DNA from: an uncultured Oscillospiraceae bacterium
GTDB lineage: Bacteria; Bacillota; Clostridia; Oscillospirales; Ruminococcaceae
Assembly (NCBI GenBank): GCA_949745795.1
Contig: CATKAZ010000073.1
Coordinates: forward strand, 1 to 50,073
DNA: 50,073 nt
Direction: 5' to 3'
Notes under the pieces: model-generated
Databases searched by the model: none
The model's input: only the letters and a program-made list of their open reading frames with translations
Told to the model about the DNA's origin: nothing
Part shown: positions 42,703 through 50,069 of the stretch, piece by piece
How the letters are laid out: the number at the start of each line of letters is the position of its first letter
How positions within the stretch are numbered: the stretch's first letter is position 1
Made by a program: the position numbers and the translations under genes

Positions 42703-45345
42703 ATGGCTAAGAAAGAAGAACCAAAGATTACTGCTGAACAGCCTCAGGTTGATCCTAAGGTAATGATTGACGGTCTGGTTCAGAAGGCAAAGGTTGCTCT
42801 GGATGAGTACATGAAGCTTAACCAGGAACAAATCGACAATATTACAAAGGCGGCTGCTCTTGCCGGTCTTTCAGCACAGATGGAACTGGCTAAGATGGCT
42901 GTAGAAGAAACAGGCAGAGGTATTTTTGAAGATAAGGTAACAAAGAATATTTTCTCTACAGAATATATCTGGCACTCAATAAAATATGAGAAGACAGTAG
43001 GCGTTATTGAAGACAATGTAGATGAAAGCTACCTTGAAATCGGCGAGCCAGTCGGTATAGTTGCAGGTGTTACACCGGTAACAAACCCTACGTCTACAAC
43101 AATGTTTAAGGCAATCAGCTGTCTTAAAACAAGAAATCCGATTATCTTCGGTTTCCACCCGAATGCTCAGAAATGTTCAGTAAGAGCTGCTGAAATCATC
43201 AGAGACGCTGCAATTGCAGCAGGCGCTCCTGAAAATTGCGTACAGTGGATTGAAACACCTTCGATTGACGCTACCGGATTTCTGATGAATCATTCTGACG
43301 TTTCTACAATTCTTGCTACAGGTGGTCCGGGAATGGTTAAGGCTGCTTACTCGGCAGGTAAACCGGCATTGGGCGTTGGTCCTGGTAATACTCCATGTTA
43401 TATTGAAAAATCCGCAAAAATTAAGCAGGCTGTTAATGATCTTATTCTTTCTAAGTCATTCGACAATGGTATGATTTGTGCTTCAGAGCAGGCTGCTATT
43501 ATTGATACAGAAGTTTATGATGAGGCAGTTGCTTTCATGAAGGAACATGGCTGCTACTTTGCTAAGCCTGATGAGATTCAAAAAATTCAGGACGTTGTTA
43601 TCAATGTTGAAAAGATGGCAGTTCAGCCTTGGGTTGTCGGACAGTATCCATGGCAGATCGCTGAAAAAGCCGGCATTACTATTCCTAAGGAAACTAAGGT
43701 TCTCTGTGTAGAAATAGGCGGTACAAACGCTGAACAGTATCCTTTGGCACTTGAAAAGCTTTCACCTGTTCTTGCTGTAGTAAAGGCTGATACAACTGAT
43801 CATGCATTTGAAATGTGTGAAGAAATGTTAAAGCACGGTGCCGGTCATACTGCTGTTATTCATTCTTCAAATGAAGAGTTTATTGAAAAGTACGGCGAAA
43901 CAATGAAAGCAAGCCGTATTGTTGTTAACTCACCGGCTTCGTTTGGCGCTATCGGCGATGTTTACAATGCAATGGCTCCGTCACTGACACTTGGCTGCGG
44001 TTCTTACGGTAAAAACTCAGTATCAGAAAACGTTACAGTTAAGAACCTTATTAACAGAAAGAAAGTTGCTAAGAGGAGATTGAATATGCAGTGGTTTAAG
44101 GTTCCTGAAAAGATTTATTTTGAACCGGGTTCGGTTCAGTATCTTGCAAAGATGCCTGATATGCACAGAGTTATGATTGTTGCTGACCCTGGCATGGTTC
44201 AGTTTGGTTATGTTGACAGAGTAACATATCAGCTCAACAAGAATGCTAACAAGCCTACAGTTGAAATCTTCAGTGAAGTAGAACCTGATCCTGACCTCAC
44301 AACAGTACGTAAGGGCGTTGAAGTGATGAATTCATTCCAGCCTGATGTTATCGTTGCGCTTGGCGGCGGCTCTGCAATGGACGCAGCTAAGGCTATGTGG
44401 CTGTTCTATGAGAATCCGGACGCTGACTTTATCGGTATGGCTCAGAAGTTTATGGATATCCGTAAGAGAGTTTACAAGTTCCCTAAAATGGGTAAAAAGG
44501 CAAAAATGGTTTCAATTCCTACAACTTCCGGTACAGGTTCAGAAGTTACTTCATTTGCCGTTATTTCAGACAAGAGCAAGAACATGAAGTATCCTCTTGC
44601 TGACTATGAGCTGACTCCTGATGTTGCTATCATTGATCCGGAATTTGTTTATACAGTACCTAAGTCATCTACAGCTTTTACAGGTCTTGATGTTTTGACA
44701 CATGCTATAGAAGCATATGTTTCAATTCTTGCAAATGACTATACAGACGCTCTTGCTCTTCATGCTATCAAGCTTGTATTTAAGTATCTGCCGACATCAT
44801 ATGCTACGGCTGATCCTGAAGCAAGAGAAAAAATGCACAATGCTTCATGTATCGCAGGTATGGCGTTTACAAATGCATTCCTTGGTGTTAACCATTCACT
44901 GGCTCATAAGCTTGGCGGTGAATTCCATATTCCTCATGGTCTTGCAAATGCTTATTTGCTGCCGCATGTTATTGAGTATAATGGCGAACCGACTCCTACA
45001 AAGTTTGCAGCTTGGCCGAAATATGATCACTATATTGCTCCTGAACGTTATGCTGAAATTGCAAAGATGATGGGATTTGTTCCTCAGAATGCAACGGCTC
45101 AGGAAGGTGTTAAGGCTTTAGCAGACGCTGTAAGAAAGCTTATGACTGACGTTGGTATTCCGCTTTCTATCAAGGAAGCAGGCGAAAATGACAAGAGATC
45201 ATATATTGAACCGAAAGTTTTTGAAGCTGCTCTTGAAGATTTAGCATATAAGGCATTTGATGATCAGTGCACAACTGCTAACCCACGTCTTCCAAGAATT
45301 GATGAACTTAAGAAGCTTTATATGCTTGCTTATTACGGTAAATAA
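42703..45345 (+). CDS. adhE: bifunctional acetaldehyde-CoA/alcohol dehydrogenase
   Basis: Reduces acetyl-CoA to acetaldehyde and then ethanol with two NADH, regenerating NAD+ in fermentation. It is 880 aa. The N-terminal aldehyde dehydrogenase half (about 1-450) has the catalytic Cys in GMICASEQ (C259). A linker (KKVAKRRLNM) follows. The C-terminal iron alcohol dehydrogenase half has the NAD loop LGGGSAMDAAKAMW, TTSGTGSEVTSF, LDVLTHAIEAYVS and the metal His of HSLAHKLGG and HIPHGLANA. AGGAGG lies 6 nt before the ATG. It is monocistronic, with a Rex operator at its promoter and a strong terminator. An internal ribosome site precedes Met462 (see findings). AdhE usually forms spirosome filaments. 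Confidence 0.97.
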   Translation: MAKKEEPKITAEQPQVDPKVMIDGLVQKAKVALDEYMKLNQEQIDNITKAAALAGLSAQMELAKMAVEETGRGIFEDKVTKNIFSTEYIWHSIKYEKTVGVIEDNVDESYLEIGEPVGIVAGVTPVTNPTSTTMFKAISCLKTRNPIIFGFHPNAQKCSVRAAEIIRDAAIAAGAPENCVQWIETPSIDATGFLMNHSDVSTILATGGPGMVKAAYSAGKPALGVGPGNTPCYIEKSAKIKQAVNDLILSKSFDNGMICASEQAAIIDTEVYDEAVAFMKEHGCYFAKPDEIQKIQDVVINVEKMAVQPWVVGQYPWQIAEKAGITIPKETKVLCVEIGGTNAEQYPLALEKLSPVLAVVKADTTDHAFEMCEEMLKHGAGHTAVIHSSNEEFIEKYGETMKASRIVVNSPASFGAIGDVYNAMAPSLTLGCGSYGKNSVSENVTVKNLINRKKVAKRRLNMQWFKVPEKIYFEPGSVQYLAKMPDMHRVMIVADPGMVQFGYVDRVTYQLNKNANKPTVEIFSEVEPDPDLTTVRKGVEVMNSFQPDVIVALGGGSAMDAAKAMWLFYENPDADFIGMAQKFMDIRKRVYKFPKMGKKAKMVSIPTTSGTGSEVTSFAVISDKSKNMKYPLADYELTPDVAIIDPEFVYTVPKSSTAFTGLDVLTHAIEAYVSILANDYTDALALHAIKLVFKYLPTSYATADPEAREKMHNASCIAGMAFTNAFLGVNHSLAHKLGGEFHIPHGLANAYLLPHVIEYNGEPTPTKFAAWPKYDHYIAPERYAEIAKMMGFVPQNATAQEGVKALADAVRKLMTDVGIPLSIKEAGENDKRSYIEPKVFEAALEDLAYKAFDDQCTTANPRLPRIDELKKLYMLAYYGK

Positions 45346-45360
45346 TTTGTAATATAAAAA

Positions 45361-45390
45361 TACGCTTTGAATTTCAAAGCGTATTTTTTT
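45361..45390 (+). terminator. terminator of adhE
   Basis: TACGCTTTGA (45361-45370) pairs with TCAAAGCGTA (45374-45383) around ATT, followed by seven T (45384-45390). Confidence 0.93.
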
Positions 45391-45450
45391 CTAGGAGGGA
45401 AACGTGGAAAAGCGAATAATGTTGTCAATGTGATATTTTGATGAAATTTA

Positions 45451-45479
45451 TTGACATATTTCGCTTTTTATGATATAAT
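45451..45479 (+). promoter_or_regulatory. consensus promoter of citrate synthase
   Basis: TTGACA (45451-45456), a 17-bp spacer and TATAAT (45474-45479). The predicted start near 45486 leaves a leader of about 110 nt that holds two inverted repeats. Confidence 0.88.
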
Positions 45480-45498
45480 ATAAATATATTTTAAATGT

Positions 45499-45521
45499 TA
45501 ATGCTTCTTTATGAAGCATTA
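45499..45521 (+). other. stem-loop in the citrate synthase leader
   Basis: TAATGCTTC (45499-45507) pairs perfectly with GAAGCATTA (45513-45521) around TTTAT. It is not followed by a T-run. It may stabilise the 5' end of the mRNA or act with the CIRCE-like repeat that starts 16 nt later. Confidence 0.6.
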
Positions 45522-45536
45522 TTATTTATCTTTGCA

Positions 45537-45563
45537 TTGGCACTCGGATCGAATGAGTGCTAA
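45537..45563 (+). promoter_or_regulatory. CIRCE-like element (HrcA operator) before citrate synthase
   Basis: TTGGCACTC, a 9-nt spacer (GGATCGAAT) and GAGTGCTAA match the CIRCE consensus TTAGCACTC-N9-GAGTGCTAA at 17 of 18 arm positions, with the exact spacing. It lies in the transcribed leader, about 50 nt after the predicted start and 33 nt before the ATG. HrcA is the only known binder. Its use before a citrate synthase gene is unexpected. Confidence 0.8.
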
Positions 45564-45595
45564 TTTAATATGTGAAGCTTTAAGGAGGCATTAAT

Positions 45596-46951
45596 ATGGG
45601 TTATATGGAAAAAATTACAGATTATACTCAGGAAAGAGAAAATCTTTGTATAGAAAATGATATGATAAGCAAAGATCTTTTTCGTGAATATGGCGTAAAT
45701 ATGGGATTGCGTGATATAAATGGGAACGGAGTTTTAACCGGACTTACTAATATTTCGGAAGTCAGTGCATTTAAATCTGTTGACGGTAAGAAGGTGCCTT
45801 GTGACGGACAATTGTTATATCGTGGATATGATGTTAAAGATCTGGTGCAGGGCAGCAGGGGAGAAAAGTTTATATTTGAAGAAGCAGCATATTTATTGCT
45901 TTTCGGCAAGCTTCCGTCAAGTGATGAATTAAAGAAGTTTCTTGATGTAATTGCGGATTGTATGGAGTTACCTACAAATTTTACCAGAGATGTAATTATG
46001 AAAGCTCCAAGCTATGATATTATGAATTCTATAACACGAAGTGTGCTTACATTGGCATCTTATGATAAACAGGCGGAAAATCTTAAAATAAGCAATGTTT
46101 TAAGGCAAAGTATACAGCTTATCAGTGTTTTTCCTATGCTGGCTGTATATGCATATCATGCTTATAATCATTATGAAAAAAATGAAAGTATGTATATACA
46201 CAGGCCCGAATCAAACCTTTCTGTATCGGAAAACTTTCTTCGCATGCTGCGTCCGGATATGAAGTATACAAATCTTGAGGCACAGGTACTTGATGTTGCA
46301 TTATTACTTCATATGGAGCATGGCGGCGGAAATAATTCCACATTTACAACCAGAGTTGTAACCTCGTCAGGTTCGGATACTTATTCGGCGATTGCAGCGG
46401 CGCTTTCTTCGCTTAAAGGTCATAAACATGGCGGTGCGAATATAATGGTTATGAGAATGATGGACGATATCCGCAGTCATGTTTCTGATTATGAGGACGA
46501 AGAGGAAATCAGCGCATATCTTGCTAAAATACTTCATAAGGAAGCGTTTGACCGTAAAGGTTTGATTTACGGTATGGGACATGCTGTATATTCATTATCA
46601 GATCCCAGAGAGGTTATATTTAAAGGATTTGTAGAGAAGCTGGCCAAGGAAAAGGGAAGAGATAAGGATATGGCGCTTTATAACAATATTGAAAAAATTG
46701 CTCCGAGACTTATTGCTCAGGAACGTCAAATATTTAAGGGTGTAAGTCCGAATGTGGATTTTTACAGCGGATTTGTTTATAATATGCTTGATATTCCTGT
46801 GGAATTGTATACTCCATTATTTGCGATTGCAAGAATTGCCGGTTGGAGCGCTCATAGAATTGAAGAATTGGTTTCTGTAAACAAAATTATCAGACCTTCA
46901 TATAAGAGTCTGGTTCAAAAGCAGGAATATATCGGACGAGATGACAGATAA
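45596..46951 (+). CDS. gltA: citrate synthase
   Basis: Condenses oxaloacetate and acetyl-CoA to citrate, feeding 2-oxoglutarate and glutamate synthesis. It is 451 aa, of the si-type family. ATG 45596 lies 7 nt after AGGAGG. Seen: the N-terminal DGQLLYRGYDVKDL, the first active-site His in LHMEHGGGNNSTF, the second in LKGHKHGGAN, GMGHAVYSLSDPRE and the catalytic Asp in SPNVDFYSGFVYN. A methylcitrate synthase is less likely without propionate genes nearby. No aconitase or isocitrate dehydrogenase is in the window. The leader holds a CIRCE-like operator. Confidence 0.93.
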   Translation: MGYMEKITDYTQERENLCIENDMISKDLFREYGVNMGLRDINGNGVLTGLTNISEVSAFKSVDGKKVPCDGQLLYRGYDVKDLVQGSRGEKFIFEEAAYLLLFGKLPSSDELKKFLDVIADCMELPTNFTRDVIMKAPSYDIMNSITRSVLTLASYDKQAENLKISNVLRQSIQLISVFPMLAVYAYHAYNHYEKNESMYIHRPESNLSVSENFLRMLRPDMKYTNLEAQVLDVALLLHMEHGGGNNSTFTTRVVTSSGSDTYSAIAAALSSLKGHKHGGANIMVMRMMDDIRSHVSDYEDEEEISAYLAKILHKEAFDRKGLIYGMGHAVYSLSDPREVIFKGFVEKLAKEKGRDKDMALYNNIEKIAPRLIAQERQIFKGVSPNVDFYSGFVYNMLDIPVELYTPLFAIARIAGWSAHRIEELVSVNKIIRPSYKSLVQKQEYIGRDDR

Positions 46952-46967
46952 TTTGATATAAAAAATT

Positions 46968-46992
46968 AAGCGGACATAATGTCCGCTTTTTT
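46968..46992. terminator. bidirectional terminator between citrate synthase and HPr
   Basis: AAGCGGAC (46968-46975) pairs with GTCCGCTT (46981-46988) around ATAAT; T follows on the plus strand and, from the A-rich 5' flank, on the minus strand. The genes are convergent. Confidence 0.88.
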
Positions 46993-46998
46993 ATATAA

Positions 46999-47256
46999 TT
47001 ATAGATTTGATTTAAAGAATTCTTCCATTGCTTGGGATGCGGATTCTTCGTCACTGCCTGATACGTTAACAGTTACTGTATCACCGCACTTAACACCAAG
47101 TCCCATAAGAGCCATGAGTTTTACGGCGTTAACTGATTTTTCGTTCTTTTTTATAAAAATTTCACTATTAAAGTTTTTTGCGACTTTAACCAGAAGTCCG
47201 GCAGGTCTTGCATGGATTCCCAATTCATCTTTAATTACATAAGTAAATGTTTTCAT
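46999..47256 (-). CDS. second HPr phosphocarrier
   Basis: An 85-aa HPr-like protein with the phospho-His in KDELGIHARPAGLLVKVA (H15) and a full-length HPr fold. At the regulatory site it reads AVKLMALMGLG, where classical Gram-positive HPr has KSIMGVMSLG, so Lys replaces the seryl phosphorylation site. AAAGGAG lies 7 nt before the ATG. It is 75 bp downstream of ktrA on the same strand, and a separate promoter is possible. Together with the HPr of the fru operon this gives two PTS carriers; this stand-alone copy may be the general housekeeping one. Confidence 0.9.
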   Translation of the reverse strand: MKTFTYVIKDELGIHARPAGLLVKVAKNFNSEIFIKKNEKSVNAVKLMALMGLGVKCGDTVTVNVSGSDEESASQAMEEFFKSNL

Positions 47257-47331
47257 ATAAACTCCTTTTCTAAGCTGAAACTTTGTTGTAAAATTATTCT
47301 TTCCAGATTTGCAGCAAATATTATTTATTTT

Positions 47332-47979
47332 TTAAATATGAAAACACTTGTGTATTGAGTTATATGATCCGAGCACAAGTATAGTACTTGATTCTGTCAT
47401 ATGAGTATCTGCTGAAATATCCGGATAAAGTTTACCGTTTGTGCGGAGCGCTAGGATATTTATATTGTATTTGCGGCGTATGTCTATTTGTCCTACTGTT
47501 TTGCCTATCCAGCTTTTAGGTACTGATACTTCAAAAATTGCATAATCTCCGTCAATCTCAACATAATCAAAAACGTGATCTGAAGAATATCTGATAGCTG
47601 TCCATGATGCAAGCTGCTTTTCGGGATAAACAATTTCGTCTGCTCCGTTTCTTAACAAAAACTTTGCGTGTACATCTCTTGCAGCACGGGACACTACCTT
47701 AGGAGCTCCAAGTTCTTTAAGAAGCAATGTGGTTTCCAATGAGCTTTGAAAATTGTCACCGATTGCTACAATACATACGTCAAAGTTTCCGACTCCTATA
47801 GTACTAAGAAAATCTTTTTTAGTAGCGTCACCTATCTGTGCGCTTGTTACATAAGAAAGTGCAGCTTCAACTCTGTTTTCGTTTTTGTCTATAGCCATGA
47901 CTTGATGATCCAGTTCATTTAATTTTTGAGCTATATGACGTCCGAATCTTCCTAATCCTATAAGTAAAATAGTTTTCAT
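47332..47979 (-). CDS. ktrA: potassium channel regulatory subunit (KtrA/TrkA)
   Basis: Cytoplasmic RCK subunit gating the Ktr potassium channel, 215 aa. The N-terminal NAD/ATP-binding Rossmann fold starts ILLIGLGRFGRHIA (GxGxxG), with acidic DK of VMAIDKNE. The C-terminal RCK_C (TrkA_C) domain covers about 140-215, the part that binds c-di-AMP in other Firmicutes. A short ribosome site precedes the ATG. It lies 21 bp after ktrB, forming a ktrBA operon. Confidence 0.93.
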   Translation of the reverse strand: MKTILLIGLGRFGRHIAQKLNELDHQVMAIDKNENRVEAALSYVTSAQIGDATKKDFLSTIGVGNFDVCIVAIGDNFQSSLETTLLLKELGAPKVVSRAARDVHAKFLLRNGADEIVYPEKQLASWTAIRYSSDHVFDYVEIDGDYAIFEVSVPKSWIGKTVGQIDIRRKYNINILALRTNGKLYPDISADTHMTESSTILVLGSYNSIHKCFHI

Positions 47980-48000
47980 TGTAAAATTATCCTTTCTATC

Positions 48001-49341
48001 TTATCCGACATTTATTTTTTCAAGCGGAAGCTTTGCTATACTGCTGCCTTTAGAGAATACAGCGGCAAATATAAATGTAAGACCTCCGACTCTGCCTACA
48101 AACATTAATATCATAAGGATTATATGAGATGCAATACTAAGTTCAGGGGTAAGTCCTTTTGACAGTCCTACAGTTCCTATTGCCGAAGCAGTTTCAAATA
48201 AACAATCAAGTATCGGTAAATTTTCAATATTGCTGATTATGATTCCACCGATTAGGAAAAGAGAGAAATACATCATAAGGATTGCAGCGGCTTTTTTTAC
48301 AGTATCATCCGGAATTCGTCTGCCGAAAAACCTTGTATCTTCACGTCTTTTGAATACAGATACGGCTGAGGATATGAGAACAGCTAGAGTTGTAGTTTTC
48401 ATGCCGCCTGCTGTTGATCCGGGTGAACCGCCGGTAAGCATAAGAATTAACATTATTACAATTGAGCCTTGTTTCATGATATTAAAGTCTACCGTATTAA
48501 AACCTGCCGTTCTAGGAGTGACCGCTTGAAATAATGAATAGAAAATTTTTTCCGTAATGGAAATATTCCAACGATCGGAAGAAAATTCAAAGAAAAAGAA
48601 ATATAAAGCCGGAATAAAAATCAGAAGTCCCGAAGTTACTAGAATTACTTTACTTTGCATTCGGTATTTTTTAAAATGAAACTTATTATTTTTTATATCA
48701 TCCATTGTCATAAATCCTATACCGCCGATTATAATCAGAAGCATAATTACAATATTTATCAACGCATTGGCAGAATATGTTGTCAGAGATGAATACGGTT
48801 CCTTCAAACCCATTAAGTCAAATCCCGCATTACAAAAAGCCGATACGGAATGAAAAAGCGAATACCATATTCCTTTAAAAAAGCCTAAGTCTTTACAGAA
48901 AACAGGAGCCATTAAAACAAAGCCGACAAATTCAATAAAAAATGTTATTCTTATAATAAATCCTGTCAGCTTTACAATACCGCCGACTTGAGGTGCTGAA
49001 AGCGCTTCCTGCATAGTACTTCTTTGCTTGAGGTTTATTTTTTTACCTGAAAAAAGTGCAATAGACGTAGCAGCGGAAACGACTCCCAATCCGCCGATTT
49101 GAATAAGAATCAAGATTACTGCCTGCCCGAAACCAGACCAATATGTAGCAGTATCATGTACTATCAATCCGGTAACGCAAACTGCCGAAACAGAAGTAAA
49201 CAGAGTATCTGTAAATGAAGCAGATTCATTCCCGGAGGTTGAGCATGGAAGCATAAGAATTAGACTGCCTGCAAGAATTACCGCTGCAAACCCAAAGATA
49301 ATAATTTGAAATGAGGAGATTTTTTTAAAAAGCATTTTCAT
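48001..49341 (-). CDS. ktrB: potassium channel membrane subunit (KtrB/TrkH)
   Basis: The 446-aa K+-translocating subunit, built from four M1-P-M2 repeats. The selectivity-filter glycines are visible in SVSAVCVTGLI, SVSAFCNAGFDL, AVTPRTAGFNT and ASAIGTVGLSKG. About eight to ten membrane segments are present. Start chosen at ATG 49341, 6 nt after GGTGA; a second ATG two codons later is possible. It heads the ktrBA operon, behind a 289-bp region with 32-bp periodic repeats. No c-di-AMP (ydaO) riboswitch is apparent there. Confidence 0.94.
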   Translation of the reverse strand: MKMLFKKISSFQIIIFGFAAVILAGSLILMLPCSTSGNESASFTDTLFTSVSAVCVTGLIVHDTATYWSGFGQAVILILIQIGGLGVVSAATSIALFSGKKINLKQRSTMQEALSAPQVGGIVKLTGFIIRITFFIEFVGFVLMAPVFCKDLGFFKGIWYSLFHSVSAFCNAGFDLMGLKEPYSSLTTYSANALINIVIMLLIIIGGIGFMTMDDIKNNKFHFKKYRMQSKVILVTSGLLIFIPALYFFFFEFSSDRWNISITEKIFYSLFQAVTPRTAGFNTVDFNIMKQGSIVIMLILMLTGGSPGSTAGGMKTTTLAVLISSAVSVFKRREDTRFFGRRIPDDTVKKAAAILMMYFSLFLIGGIIISNIENLPILDCLFETASAIGTVGLSKGLTPELSIASHIILMILMFVGRVGGLTFIFAAVFSKGSSIAKLPLEKINVG

Positions 49342-49379
49342 GTTATTTCACCAACTTAAAAATATATATTCATGCCGGT

Positions 49380-49475
49380 CGTTTATAATGAATATAATAT
49401 TCTTTTACGGCCGTTTATGACTCATATAATAAACCTAAAAAACCGTTTATATACAGTATAGTGTGAAGACAAGTT
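49380..49475 (-). repeat. three 32-bp spaced CGTTTAT repeats upstream of ktrB
   Basis: CGTTTAT occurs at 49380, 49412 and 49444, an exact 32-bp period (about three helical turns). The first two copies also share ATATAATA 12 bp downstream of the repeat start; the third has TATAG at the same place. They occupy the promoter region of ktrB (read on the minus strand as ATAAACG). They could be binding sites for a regulator of potassium uptake. Confidence 0.5.
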
Positions 49476-49561
49476 ATAAAATATTCTTGTTTCAATTCTG
49501 CTTTAGATATTATAGCATTAAACTTATAAAAAGTAAATGGCTAAATAAAAATAAAAAATAC

Positions 49562-49590
49562 TTGACGAATTTATGTAAATATGGTATACT
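49562..49590 (+). promoter_or_regulatory. promoter of the DUF2325 gene
   Basis: TTGACG (49562-49567), a 17-bp spacer and TATACT (49585-49590), starting near 49597 at the edge of the inverted repeat. Confidence 0.8.
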
Positions 49591-49596
49591 TTATTC

Positions 49597-49614
49597 AGTT
49601 AGCAGAAACTAACT
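49597..49614 (+). promoter_or_regulatory. GTTAG/CTAAC operator-like inverted repeat
   Basis: AGTTAG-CAGAAA-CTAACT is a 6+6+6 inverted repeat directly at the predicted start of transcription, immediately before the AAAAAAGGAGG ribosome site, a position where a repressor would block the promoter. The arms resemble DtxR/IdeR-type metal-repressor boxes (TTAG..CTAA), but that assignment is inference. Confidence 0.55.
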
Positions 49615-49630
49615 AAAAAAGGAGGTTAAA

Positions 49631-49912
49631 ATGAGTATAGTAGTAGTAGGCGGCAATGACCGTATGGCAACAAGATATAAGGATATATGTAAATCATTTA
49701 AATGTAAAGCAAAGGTTTTTACACAGATGCCGGCAGATTTTGAAAATAAACTTGGTATACCGGATCTAATGGTGGTCTTTACAAATACCTGTTCTCATAA
49801 AATGGTTGAAAGAGTGAATCAAAGATCAGCGAAATATGATATTCCGATTGTAAGGGTTCATAGCGCTAGTGTTAGTGCCTTAAAAAATGTACTTAATCAG
49901 TACGGCATTTAA
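49631..49912 (+). CDS. DUF2325 family protein
   Basis: A 93-aa single-domain DUF2325 protein of unknown function. Seen: the N-terminal VVVGGNDRMATRYKDICKSF, a family hallmark that resembles a Rossmann-like nucleotide-binding strand-turn, a middle MVVFTNTCSHKMVERV with Cys and His, and the end IPIVRVHSASVSALKNVL. AGGAGG lies 5-6 nt before the ATG. It has its own promoter with a palindrome on the start site and a second TTAGC palindrome just after the gene. Metal or redox responsiveness is plausible but not shown. Confidence 0.8.
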   Translation: MSIVVVGGNDRMATRYKDICKSFKCKAKVFTQMPADFENKLGIPDLMVVFTNTCSHKMVERVNQRSAKYDIPIVRVHSASVSALKNVLNQYGI

Positions 49913-49919
49913 TTTTAAG

Positions 49920-49933
49920 TTAGCTATAGCTAA
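49920..49933. promoter_or_regulatory. TTAGC palindrome after DUF2325 gene
   Basis: TTAGCTATAGCTAA is a perfect 14-bp palindrome 7 bp after the stop codon. Its TTAGC/GCTAA arms resemble those of the inverted repeat upstream of the gene. It is not followed by a T-run, so a protein-binding site is as likely as an RNA hairpin. Confidence 0.4.
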
Positions 49934-50023
49934 TCTGTCGGCTATGCAAAAATTATAAGAATATTTTCAATTATATAGGATATCTAACTGATGAATCAAT
50001 TTTCTTTAGCTTCCTATATTGAC

Positions 50024-50069
50024 AAAGAGCCGATAATACGCAAATTGAGAATGCGTTTATCGGCTCTTT
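50024..50069. terminator. long hairpin at the right edge
   Basis: AAAGAGCCGATAA (50024-50036) pairs with TTATCGGCTCTTT (50057-50069), and ACGCA (50038-50042) continues with TGCGT (50052-50056) after one bulged T. It ends 4 bp before the window edge, so any T-run beyond is not visible. It may end the DUF2325 transcript or one entering from the right. Confidence 0.65.

Noticed and set aside
49342-49630. c-di-AMP (ydaO/yuaA) riboswitch before ktrB
   Set aside because: The region is AT-rich and lacks the conserved G-rich cores of that riboswitch class; only the spaced CGTTTAT repeats stand out.
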